Source: Huaxiibacter chinensis
GTDB taxonomy: Bacteria > Pseudomonadota > Gammaproteobacteria > Enterobacterales > Enterobacteriaceae
Direction of reading: 5' to 3'
NCBI RefSeq assembly: GCF_022171985.1
Contig: NZ_JAJVHF010000003.1
Location: 496,001 to 560,000, forward strand
Length of the DNA: 64,000 nucleotides
The notes beneath the pieces were generated by a model. That model was not told the origin of the DNA. It searched no databases and saw only the letters and a program-made list of their open reading frames with translations. Of the stretch, positions 49,262-56,904 are shown in pieces (positions within the stretch are counted from its first letter, which is position 1; the number at the start of each line of letters is the position of its first letter). The position numbers and the translations under genes are program-made.

Positions 49262-50146
49262 ATGGCAATGGAAACACAAGACATTATTAAACGCTCCGCT
49301 ACCAACGCAATGACGCCCGCACCTCGTGTGCGGGACTATAAAGCGGAAGTCGCCAAGCTGATTGATGTCTCCTCCTGCGTGGGTTGCAAAGCCTGCCAGG
49401 TGGCCTGCTCAGAGTGGAATGATATCCGTGACGAGGTGGGGCACTGCGTGGGCGTCTATGACAATCCGGCCGATCTCAGCGCGAAGTCCTGGACGGTGAT
49501 GCGCTTTAGCGAAACCGATCAGAACGGCAAGCTGGAGTGGTTGATCCGCAAAGACGGCTGCATGCACTGCGAAGATCCGGGGTGTCTGAAAGCGTGCCCG
49601 TCCGCCGGGGCGATTATTCAGTATGCAAACGGGATCGTCGATTTTCAGCAGGATAACTGCATCGGCTGCGGCTACTGTATTGCCGGTTGCCCGTTCAATG
49701 TTCCGCGCCTGAATAAAGAGGATAACCGGGTATACAAATGCACCCTCTGCGTTGATCGGGTGAGCGTGGGGCAGGAACCTGCATGTGTCAAAACATGCCC
49801 AACCGGTGCTATCCATTTTGGGACCAAAAAAGAGATGCTGGAAGTGGCGCAGCAACGCGTCGATAAGCTGAAGGCGCGCGGCTATGCAAATGCGGGGATC
49901 TACAATCCGCAGGGCGTGGGTGGGACACATGTGATGTATGTCCTGCACCACAATGACCAGCCAGAGCTCTATCACAACCTGCCAAAAGAGCCGGCGATTG
50001 ATACGTCAATCAATCTGTGGAAAGGCGCATTGAAACCGCTTGCCGCAGCCGGGTTCATCGCCACCTTTGCCGGATTGATTTATCACTACATCGGTATCGG
50101 GCCAAACAAAGAAGTGGATGATGAGGAGGAAGATCGTCATGAGTAA
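49262..50146 (+). CDS. fdnH: Formate dehydrogenase-N beta subunit
   Basis: Fe-S electron-transfer subunit of 294 residues (E. coli 294) with four 4Fe-4S motifs: [41 protein letters not shown] and CTLCVDR...[11 protein letters not shown]-terminal helix ([20 protein letters not shown]) anchors it on the periplasmic side of the membrane. Starts 11 nt after fdnG; its end overlaps fdnI by 8 bp. Confidence 0.96.
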   Translation: MAMETQDIIKRSATNAMTPAPRVRDYKAEVAKLIDVSSCVGCKACQVACSEWNDIRDEVGHCVGVYDNPADLSAKSWTVMRFSETDQNGKLEWLIRKDGCMHCEDPGCLKACPSAGAIIQYANGIVDFQQDNCIGCGYCIAGCPFNVPRLNKEDNRVYKCTLCVDRVSVGQEPACVKTCPTGAIHFGTKKEMLEVAQQRVDKLKARGYANAGIYNPQGVGGTHVMYVLHHNDQPELYHNLPKEPAIDTSINLWKGALKPLAAAGFIATFAGLIYHYIGIGPNKEVDDEEEDRHE

Positions 50147-50795
50147 GTCAAAGATGATCGTGCGCACGAAATTTATTGACCGCGCCTGTCACTGGACGGT
50201 GGTGATCTGCTTCTTTCTGGTGGCGGTTTCCGGGATATCGTTCTTCTTCCCGACGCTGCAATGGCTGACCGAAACCTTCGGCACACCGCAGATGGGCCGC
50301 ATTTTGCATCCGTTCTTTGGCGTACTGATCTTCGTGGTGCTGATGTTTATGTTCGCGCGTTTCGTTCATCACAATATCCCGGATAAGCAGGATATTCCCT
50401 GGGTGAAGGGGATTGTTGAAGTTCTGAAAGGCAACGAACATAAAGTCGCGAAAGTGGGCAAATACAATGCCGGACAAAAAATGATGTTCTGGACCATCAT
50501 GAGCATGATTTTCGTGCTGCTGGTGACCGGCGTTATCATCTGGCGTCCGTATTTCGCACCGTATTTCCCGATGCAGGTGATTCGTTATAGTCTGCTCATT
50601 CACGCGACGTCGGCAATCATTTTGATCCACGCAATCCTCATCCACATGTATATGGCGTTCTGGGTGAAAGGATCAATCAAAGGCATGATTGAAGGGAAGG
50701 TGAGCCGCCGCTGGGCGCAAAAACACCATCCTCGCTGGTATCGCGACGTTGAGCGCATGGAAGCGAAAAAAGAGAGCACCGAAGGCATGAAATAA
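50139..50795 (+). CDS. fdnI: Formate dehydrogenase-N gamma subunit (cytochrome b556)
   Basis: Diheme cytochrome b of 218 residues with four helices, reducing menaquinone at the cytoplasmic side. N-terminus [20 protein letters not shown] carries a heme His; later ligands in [20 protein letters not shown]. The ATG at 50139 gives the E. coli start; an earlier in-frame ATG is within fdnH and not supported. Confidence 0.95.
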   Translation: MSKSKMIVRTKFIDRACHWTVVICFFLVAVSGISFFFPTLQWLTETFGTPQMGRILHPFFGVLIFVVLMFMFARFVHHNIPDKQDIPWVKGIVEVLKGNEHKVAKVGKYNAGQKMMFWTIMSMIFVLLVTGVIIWRPYFAPYFPMQVIRYSLLIHATSAIILIHAILIHMYMAFWVKGSIKGMIEGKVSRRWAQKHHPRWYRDVERMEAKKESTEGMK

Positions 50796-50800
50796 CGCCT

Positions 50801-50829
50801 GCGCCGCCGGTACGTCCCGGCGGCGTTTT
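50801..50829. terminator. Terminator between convergent fdnI and ppk2
   Basis: CGCCGCCGG / CCGGCGGCG stem (50802-50810 with 50817-50825), followed by TTTT on the + strand. Confidence 0.85.
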
Positions 50830-50848
50830 ACCTTTCTCTTAACTTCAG

Positions 50849-51667
50849 TTAGAAGCGTTCGGCAATATAGCGGAACGGATAATCGGTCGGTTTTGTTTTA
50901 CCGATTTTACGCCGGGGCAGTTTGACCTCTTCAACCGGCAGCGTTTTATAAGGGATCTGCGAAAGCAGATGAGAAATGACGTTTAAGCGCACCCGTTTTT
51001 TATCTTCTGAACGTGCCACGAACCACGGCGCCCAGGCGGTATCCGTAGCGGCAAACATGGCGTCGCGCGCCACGGTGTATTCATCCCACAGCTTGAACGA
51101 TTTGATATCCATCGGAGAGAGCTTCCACGTTTTCCGCCCGTCATTGATGCGATCGCGTAACCGGCGCTCCTGCTCTTTGGGCGTCACCTCCAGCCAGTAT
51201 TTCAACAGAATAATCCCGGCGTCGACCATCGCTTTTTCGATAATAGGGGCGCCATCCAGGAATTTTTCAACCTGATCGGGCGTGCAAAATCCCATGACCC
51301 GTTCCACGCCCGCCCGGTTATACCAGCTGCGATCGAATATCACGATCTCACCCGCAGAGGGCAGATGTGGCACATATCGTTGAAAATAGAGCTGGCTTTT
51401 TTCTTTGTCGGTCGGCGCGGGCAGGGCAACCACGCGAAAAACGCGCGGACTGACGCGCTCGGTCATCGCTTTAATCGTCCCGCCTTTTCCGGCACCGTCC
51501 CGCCCTTCAAAGACGATACACACCTTAAGACCTTTAGTGACAACCCACTGTTGAAGCTTAACCAGTTCTACATGCAGGCGGCGAAGCTCTTTTTCATACT
51601 CTTTGTTTTTGAGCGGGGCATGTTTAACGACATCGACAGCGGTACTGGCTTTCTTCTTGCTGACCAT
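50849..51667 (-). CDS. Polyphosphate kinase 2 family protein
   Basis: PPK2 of 272 residues, transferring phosphate between polyphosphate and nucleotides (usually polyP-driven ADP or GDP phosphorylation). Walker A EGRDGAGKGG (about 54-63), Walker B EIVIFDRSWYNRAG, lid RINDGRKTWKLSPMD. Single PPK2 domain, class I by length; substrate preference cannot be told. The ATG at 51667 has AGGAA 7 nt upstream; the longer frame to 51715 adds a non-conserved leader. Not in K-12 at this locus. Lies about 4.6 kb from the secreted pyrophosphatase gene. Confidence 0.92.
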   Translation of the reverse strand: MVSKKKASTAVDVVKHAPLKNKEYEKELRRLHVELVKLQQWVVTKGLKVCIVFEGRDGAGKGGTIKAMTERVSPRVFRVVALPAPTDKEKSQLYFQRYVPHLPSAGEIVIFDRSWYNRAGVERVMGFCTPDQVEKFLDGAPIIEKAMVDAGIILLKYWLEVTPKEQERRLRDRINDGRKTWKLSPMDIKSFKLWDEYTVARDAMFAATDTAWAPWFVARSEDKKRVRLNVISHLLSQIPYKTLPVEEVKLPRRKIGKTKPTDYPFRYIAERF

Positions 51668-51831
51668 ACTGGTTTCCTCTGGCTGATCTGTCGCGGAAAA
51701 GGGGACATCCCACATTGAGTGTAAACGACCTGAAATAATGGATTAACCTGTCAGTCGGCGGATTTGAACTGGTTCACCATACAAGTTTGTTTGATAATGG
51801 CGGCAGCACTCTTTTAACCTGTGGTTTTGGT

Positions 51832-53007
51832 ATGAAAAAAACGATTTTTTCGTTAGCACTGGGGACGTTTGGCCTGGGAATGGCTGAGTTTGGCATTATG
51901 GGTGTTTTAACCGAACTCGCCCGGGATACGGGGATCAGCATCCCTTCCGCGGGCAATATGATCTCTTTTTATGCGTTTGGCGTGGTGATCGGCGCCCCCG
52001 TGGTGGCGCTCTGCTCCAGCCGCTTCTCATTAAAATCGACGCTCCTTTTTCTGGTCGCGCTCTGCGTGATTGGCAACGCCATGTTCACGTTTTCGACCTC
52101 GTATACCGGTCTGGCCATTGGCCGTCTGGTGTCGGGCTTCCCGCACGGCGCGATATTTGGCGTTGGCGCGATCATCTTGTCGAAAATTGCGCCGCCGGGG
52201 AAAGTCACCGTTGCGGTTGCGGGGATGATAGCCGGGATGACCGTCGCCAATCTGGTAGGTGTCCCCCTTGGCACCTGGCTGGGCCAGACCTTTAACTGGC
52301 GTTATACCTTCTTCCTGATTGCCGTTTTTGACGCGCTGGTTATCGTCTCGGTGGCGCTGTGGGTTCCAAATCTCTACGATAAATCAGAAAGCCGCCTGAC
52401 AGCGCAATTTCACTTTCTGAAAAAGCCCGAACCCTGGCTGATTTTTGCCGCCACCATGTTTGGCAACGCGGGTGTCTTTGCCTGGTTTAGCTATGTTAAA
52501 CCCTTCATGGTCACCGTATCCGGTTTCTCCGAAGGCTATATGACGATGATCATGATGCTGATGGGGCTGGGAATGGTACTGGGTAATATCCTCAGCGGCA
52601 GGATTTCGGGTCGTTTTAGCCCCCTGCGAATTGCGGCGGCCACCGATCTGGTGATTGTGCTGTCGCTGCTCCTGCTTTTCGCGTTTGGCGAGAACATGAC
52701 GGCATCGCTGGTGATGGGGTTCATTTGCTGCGCAGGGCTGTTTGCCTTATCGGCCCCACTGCAAATCTTGCTGTTACAGAATGCGAAAGGGGGAGAGTTG
52801 CTGGGCGCAGCGGGAGGCCAGGTAGCCTTTAACCTGGGCAGCGCTATTGGCGCGTGGTGTGGTGGAATGATGATTACTTTCGGCTTCAGCTGGAGTTACG
52901 TCACCCTTCCTGCGGCGGTTCTCTCCTTTGCGGCAATGACCTCGCTGTTGCTGTACGGCTATCAAAAAGCCAAACGGCAACACGCCAGCGCGAAAGCCAT
53001 TGCCTGA
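51832..53007 (+). CDS. AraJ-like MFS transporter
   Basis: DHA1-family exporter of 391 residues, 12 helices, very close to E. coli AraJ (394) in text: SLALGTFGLGMAEFGIMGVL, GRLVSGFPHGAIFGVGAI, FAATMFGNAGVFAWFSYVKP and SAPLQILLLQNAKGGELLGA. AraJ is arabinose-inducible with unknown substrate; no AraC site or arabinose genes are visible here, so this is an AraJ homologue at a different locus. Start at ATG 51832; the longer frame has no support. Confidence 0.88.
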   Translation: MKKTIFSLALGTFGLGMAEFGIMGVLTELARDTGISIPSAGNMISFYAFGVVIGAPVVALCSSRFSLKSTLLFLVALCVIGNAMFTFSTSYTGLAIGRLVSGFPHGAIFGVGAIILSKIAPPGKVTVAVAGMIAGMTVANLVGVPLGTWLGQTFNWRYTFFLIAVFDALVIVSVALWVPNLYDKSESRLTAQFHFLKKPEPWLIFAATMFGNAGVFAWFSYVKPFMVTVSGFSEGYMTMIMMLMGLGMVLGNILSGRISGRFSPLRIAAATDLVIVLSLLLLFAFGENMTASLVMGFICCAGLFALSAPLQILLLQNAKGGELLGAAGGQVAFNLGSAIGAWCGGMMITFGFSWSYVTLPAAVLSFAAMTSLLLYGYQKAKRQHASAKAIA

Positions 53008-53014
53008 GTCGTAT

Positions 53015-53034
53015 ACCGCCCCGTGAGGGGCGGT
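53015..53034. terminator. Hairpin between convergent araJ-like and NDH-like genes
   Basis: ACCGCCCC-GTGA-GGGGCGGT, a perfect 8-bp stem in the 37-bp gap; no T-run. Confidence 0.6.
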
Positions 53035-53044
53035 CTGGTGTGGG

Positions 53045-54247
53045 CTAAACAAATTTCGCCAGCGGGTCCGCTGCCGCAAACGCGACCTTCCGGTCGGCTG
53101 CCGGGGGATAGATCAGCTCATTAGTAATCGCCATTTTGATTTTCTTGGCTTCCTGACGCACGGATTTGACCTGCTGATCCCATCCTTCACTGTAGACCGC
53201 TCCCCATCCTCCCAGATCCAGACAGGTCACATAATTTACCTGGCGATACGGATAAGGTTCGATATTCAGCAAGCTGGCCGCCGCGTTGTGTCCGGCAAAT
53301 TTTCCCAGCTGAATCGCATGCTGGCAGGTCATCAGCGCCGTATTGCCCTCATCGTCCGTTCTGGCATGGGCTGTATCACCGGTGGCATAAACGTCCGGTA
53401 GCCCAGGGAGCTGCAAGGTTTCATTAACCCGCAGACGTGACTGACCGTCGCGCTCGGCGTCGAGCTGCTGAGTCAGCGGATGCGCCTGTACGCCCGCTGT
53501 CCATATGACGGTCGCGGAGGCGATGCGCTCGCCCGATGTCAGCGTCACGCCTTCTGCGTCTATTGCATCAACCCCGGCATTAAGACGCCATTCCACCCCC
53601 AGCGCCGCGCTTGCTTCAGTAATCACATCCCGCAACGCTTCGCTGTAACGACCCCCTACGACTGCACCGCGTTCAACTACGATTACTTTTGTCTTTGTAT
53701 CTTCGCCGAAGCGTGCACGAAGACGGGCAGGGAGTTCCGTCGCCAGTTCAATGCCGGTAAAACCGCCGCCGCAGACCACCACGGTATTACGGGCAGGGGT
53801 GGACGGTTGCGCGCTGAGTGCATCAAGGTGTCTTTCAAACACCTGCGCTGACTCAAGCTGATCAATATCAAAGGCAAATTCCGCCAGGCCCGCGATGGGT
53901 GGGCGCTTTGTCTGGCTGCCGGCAGCCAGAATCAGACGGTCGTAGCCTGTCACCGTTGTCCTGCCATGCTTGTCACGCCAGGATACCGTTTTACCCTTTG
54001 TATCAATACGTTCCGCACTTCCCTCAAGATGAACAATATTCAGTTCAGTGAATAATTCGGTGAGCGGGGCGACAAAGCCTGAGACGTTTTCTTCATAAAA
54101 GCGCGGGCGAACACGCAGTTCGGGCGCCGGCGAAAGCACCGTAATACCCAGTTCGTCACTGTTCTGTAATGCCGCCAGGCGTGCCGCGCTGATGGCGGAC
54201 CACATACCCGAAAAACCGCTGCCCACAATCAAAATGTGCTTTTTCAT
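53045..54247 (-). CDS. NDH-2-like FAD-dependent pyridine nucleotide oxidoreductase
   Basis: Flavoprotein of 400 residues of the two-dinucleotide-binding-domain group. FAD Rossmann motif LIVGSGFSGMWSAISAARLA at the N-terminus; NAD(P)H motif VVCGGGFTGIELATELPARL near residue 160; second FAD motif LPDVYATGDTAHA near 290. It resembles type II NADH:quinone oxidoreductases but lacks an obvious C-terminal membrane helix, so electron acceptor is uncertain. Divergent from an Rrf2 regulator with repeated sites between them, suggesting redox- or nitrosative-stress control. Confidence 0.86.
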   Translation of the reverse strand: MKKHILIVGSGFSGMWSAISAARLAALQNSDELGITVLSPAPELRVRPRFYEENVSGFVAPLTELFTELNIVHLEGSAERIDTKGKTVSWRDKHGRTTVTGYDRLILAAGSQTKRPPIAGLAEFAFDIDQLESAQVFERHLDALSAQPSTPARNTVVVCGGGFTGIELATELPARLRARFGEDTKTKVIVVERGAVVGGRYSEALRDVITEASAALGVEWRLNAGVDAIDAEGVTLTSGERIASATVIWTAGVQAHPLTQQLDAERDGQSRLRVNETLQLPGLPDVYATGDTAHARTDDEGNTALMTCQHAIQLGKFAGHNAAASLLNIEPYPYRQVNYVTCLDLGGWGAVYSEGWDQQVKSVRQEAKKIKMAITNELIYPPAADRKVAFAAADPLAKFV

Positions 54248-54286
54248 CTTCGTTCCTTATGTTCGTCAGGCTGTGCGTCTGACATT

Positions 54287-54335
54287 CTGCGACTATACAT
54301 GTCGCAGTTAACTACGACAACATTTTTCGCAGTTA
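54287..54335. promoter_or_regulatory. Repeated operator sites between NDH-like gene and rrf2
   Basis: CTGCGAC-N7-GTCGCAG (54287-54307) is an inverted repeat; TGTCGCAGTTAACTACGACA (54300-54319) is a 20-bp dyad with one mismatch per arm; TCGCAGTTA recurs at 54302 and 54327. Overlapping repeats of one motif in a divergent promoter point to cooperative binding by the Rrf2 protein. Confidence 0.65.
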
Positions 54336-54456
54336 GCGGGTGGCGGATAAATAATTTACTTGAAAAATAGGGTATTAGGAGAATCTCTTTTTAGCGCTGT
54401 CTCTAAGCGGGTTGATGAGGCTATAATAACCAGGATGATTGATTTCGGAGTTTACA

Positions 54457-54966
54457 ATGGCTTTTTACAGTTCTGGTGTGGAATATGGCATTCATAGCCT
54501 GATGTGCATGGTCGATGCCAGGGGTAATGAGCGTGAAATGAGCGTCAGAGAAATGGCGGCCTTACAGGGTGTGCCTTATGATTATCTCGGCAAAATTTTC
54601 ACCCGTTTATCGCGCGCAGGTCTGGTGACCAGTACCGAAGGCAAAGGCGGGGGTTTTAAGCTTGCCCGTGCCGCTGAGCTCATTTCGGTGCTGGATGTAG
54701 CGCACGCCATCGATGGCGAAAAAAATATGTTCGAGTGTCGGGAAATACGTCAAAGGCTGGCGTTATTTGATGACACCCCGCCTGCGTGGGCCTGTGACGG
54801 GCCATGTGGTGTACGTTCAGTGATGGACAGTGCGCAACAACGCATGGAAGAGGAGCTGGCACGGCATACCATCCTCGATCTGGCCCGTAAGATGTATCGC
54901 AAAGCGCCGGATACGTTTCAGATAGAGGTGCAGGAGTGGATTGCAGACAGACGCAGTACGTCCTGA
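54457..54966 (+). CDS. Rrf2-family transcriptional regulator
   Basis: Winged-helix regulator of 169 residues. HTH: MSVREMAALQGVPYDYLGKI followed by FTRLSRAGLVTSTEGKGGGF. A cysteine set, FECREIRQR then ACDGPCGV, lies in the Rrf2 cluster-binding region, so a 2Fe-2S or 4Fe-4S sensor is likely (as in IscR/NsrR), though spacing differs. The ATG at 54457 has GGAG 8 nt upstream. Probably controls the divergent flavoprotein gene and itself. Confidence 0.88.
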   Translation: MAFYSSGVEYGIHSLMCMVDARGNEREMSVREMAALQGVPYDYLGKIFTRLSRAGLVTSTEGKGGGFKLARAAELISVLDVAHAIDGEKNMFECREIRQRLALFDDTPPAWACDGPCGVRSVMDSAQQRMEEELARHTILDLARKMYRKAPDTFQIEVQEWIADRRSTS

Positions 54967-54970
54967 GACA

Positions 54971-54998
54971 ACTCCCTTACCCGCAGGGGCAAGGGAGT
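54971..54998. terminator. Hairpin between rrf2 and adhP
   Basis: ACTCCCTT / AAGGGAGT arms with an inner CCC/GGG pairing; located between two convergent genes, no T-run. Confidence 0.5.
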
Positions 54999-55006
54999 GA
55001 CACAGA

Positions 55007-56017
55007 TTATGAACGCAGATCGATGACCATACGGCCGCGAATCTGGCCCTGTTCCATCTCTTTAAAGATAGCGTTGATATCCTCCAGAGGACGCAGGGTG
55101 ACTTTAGGCACCACTTTCCCCTCTGCAGCAAACTGGAACGCCTCGATCAGATCCTGACGGGTACCGACCAGCGAACCGACAACCTGAATACCGTCCAGAA
55201 CCAGACGTGGAATATCCAGGCTCATCGACTCGGGGGGTAAACCGACTGCCACGACACGGCCTCCGGCACGAACCGCGTCAACCGCGGAGTTAAAGGCGGC
55301 TTTCGCGACGGCAGTGACTACCGCGGCATGAGCGCCACCGGTTTTTTCCTGAATGATTTTTGCGGCGTCTTCAGAGCGTGAGTTTATCGTCAGATCGGCA
55401 CCCATGCTCGCAGCGAGTTTTAACTGTTCGTCATTCACATCGATGGCGATCACTTTGGCATTGAAGACATTTTTGGCGTACTGCAGCGCAATATTCCCAA
55501 GACCACCCAACCCGTAAATGGCAATCCACTGGCCGGGTTTAATGCTGGAAATCTTCACCGCTTTATAGGTGGTGACACCGGCACAGGTGATACTGCTGGC
55601 AGCGGCAGAATCCAGGCCGTCCGGCACTTTCACCGCATAGTCAGCGGTAACGATACACTCTTCCGCCATGCCGCCGTCCACGCTGTAACCGGCATTTTTC
55701 ACGTCACGGCAGAGGGTTTCGTTTCCGCTATTACAATATTCGCAATGCCCGCACCCCTCAAAGAACCAGGCTACGCTTGCACGGTCTCCCACTTTCAGTG
55801 AGGAAACGCCCGGGCCAATCGCCCTGACAATCCCGATACCTTCATGGCCTAAAATGACGCCCGTCTTATCGCCAAAGTCGCCGTTTTTCACGTGAAGATC
55901 GGTGTGGCACACACCACAACATTCCATTTTCAGCAATGCTTCGCCGTGTTGCAGGGAGCGGAGGGTTTTTTCCGTAACGTTTACCTGATGGTCTTGAGTG
56001 ACAACTGCAGCTTTCAT
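55007..56017 (-). CDS. adhP: Zinc-dependent alcohol dehydrogenase AdhP
   Basis: Ethanol-active NAD-dependent alcohol dehydrogenase, 336 residues as in E. coli. Catalytic zinc ligands Cys37 ([10 protein letters not shown]) and His58 (LGHEG); structural zinc in [18 protein letters not shown] motif [18 protein letters not shown] Fur-box-like sequence lies 18-36 bp upstream of the ATG. Position between the fdn region and maeA is conserved, though the NDH/rrf2/PPK2/AraJ genes have been inserted. Confidence 0.96.
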   Translation of the reverse strand: MKAAVVTQDHQVNVTEKTLRSLQHGEALLKMECCGVCHTDLHVKNGDFGDKTGVILGHEGIGIVRAIGPGVSSLKVGDRASVAWFFEGCGHCEYCNSGNETLCRDVKNAGYSVDGGMAEECIVTADYAVKVPDGLDSAAASSITCAGVTTYKAVKISSIKPGQWIAIYGLGGLGNIALQYAKNVFNAKVIAIDVNDEQLKLAASMGADLTINSRSEDAAKIIQEKTGGAHAAVVTAVAKAAFNSAVDAVRAGGRVVAVGLPPESMSLDIPRLVLDGIQVVGSLVGTRQDLIEAFQFAAEGKVVPKVTLRPLEDINAIFKEMEQGQIRGRMVIDLRS

Positions 56018-56034
56018 ATGCGTTTTCCTTATTC

Positions 56035-56053
56035 ACAATGAGAATCATTAGCA
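56035..56053. promoter_or_regulatory. Fur-box-like sequence upstream of adhP
   Basis: CACAATGAGAATCATTAGC matches 15 of 19 positions of GATAATGATAATCATTATC by direct comparison and is largely palindromic (AATGA-GAA-TCATT). Confidence 0.55.
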
Positions 56054-56191
56054 GGTGTATTACTCCTTACAGAGTATAAGCTTGTGACAGTTATACAAGG
56101 CCGGCGCAACAAATTGTCATAAATTCAGGGGGTTTTGCGTACAAATTAACCCAGAGACGCAGATTTTACTCAACGAGCAGAGACATTAAAT

Positions 56192-56220
56192 CTGACAACT
56201 CATCGTCATGTTTCTGTCAT
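56192..56220 (+). promoter_or_regulatory. Three Pho-box heptamers upstream of the secreted pyrophosphatase
   Basis: CTGACAA (56192), TCGTCAT (56203) and CTGTCAT (56214) are spaced exactly 11 bp apart; matches to CTGTCAT are 5/7, 5/7 and 7/7. This is the tandem PhoB-site layout. It lies 51 bp before the ATG at 56271. Confidence 0.7.
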
Positions 56221-56270
56221 GAACGAAACGTAACGTGTTGTCTTCTCAATAACCGAAGAGTTAAAAGACA

Positions 56271-56870
56271 ATGCATCTGGTGAAAAAAATCGTCGCGGTA
56301 AGTCTTCTTCTGTCCGCTTCCGTTCAGGCTCAAAATATTCTCGAATTCCCCCAGCCGGACAACAATCCGGAAGAGTTTTATGCAGTAACTGAAATCCCTG
56401 CGGGCGGCATGATCAAATATGAAACCGACGCTAAAACCGGGTTCATTATTGCCGATCGCTTCCAGTCCATGCCGGTCGCTTATCCGGCAAACTACGGCTC
56501 TCTGACGCAGTCCCTGGCGGGTGATGGCGATCCGCTTGACGTCATTTTCTATACGCGTGCCCCGATGGCGCCCGGCACCTTGATCAAGCTGCGCGCAATA
56601 GGCGTGCTGAAAATGGTCGACGGAGGGGAGAAGGACGACAAAATCGTGGCAGTGCCAGCGAGCAAAATTGACCCAACCTATGACGACATCAAAGAGCTGA
56701 GCGATCTGCCAAAGATTGAGGTTCAGCGTCTGGAATCCTTCTTCCGCGTCTATAAGCAACTGCCGGAAGGGCGCAAAACTGTGGAGTTAAGCGGTTTTAA
56801 CGATGCCGCCAGCGCGAAGCAGGAAATCAAGCAGGCATGGGATGCCTGGAAAGCAAAGGCCCCGCAATAA
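56271..56870 (+). CDS. Secreted (periplasmic) family I inorganic pyrophosphatase
   Basis: Soluble-type PPase fold of 199 residues carrying a signal peptide (VKKIVAVSLLLSASVQA, cleavage near residue 20), unlike cytoplasmic Ppa. The family signature DGDPLDVIFYT (metal-binding aspartates) is near residues 84-94; KYE, YPANYGSL and KIDPTYDDI complete the active site. It would hydrolyse PPi to two phosphates in the periplasm. Upstream Pho heptamers fit a role in phosphate scavenging. Convergent with the ABC-F gene across a shared terminator. Confidence 0.93.
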   Translation: MHLVKKIVAVSLLLSASVQAQNILEFPQPDNNPEEFYAVTEIPAGGMIKYETDAKTGFIIADRFQSMPVAYPANYGSLTQSLAGDGDPLDVIFYTRAPMAPGTLIKLRAIGVLKMVDGGEKDDKIVAVPASKIDPTYDDIKELSDLPKIEVQRLESFFRVYKQLPEGRKTVELSGFNDAASAKQEIKQAWDAWKAKAPQ

Positions 56871-56876
56871 TAAAAG

Positions 56877-56904
56877 GCCCGGCGCGACTGCGCCGGGCTC
56901 TGTT
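56877..56904. terminator. Terminator between the pyrophosphatase and ABC-F genes
   Basis: GCCCGGCGC-GACT-GCGCCGGGC, perfect 9-bp stem with an A-run before and TCTGTTTTA after; usable in both directions. Confidence 0.9.
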
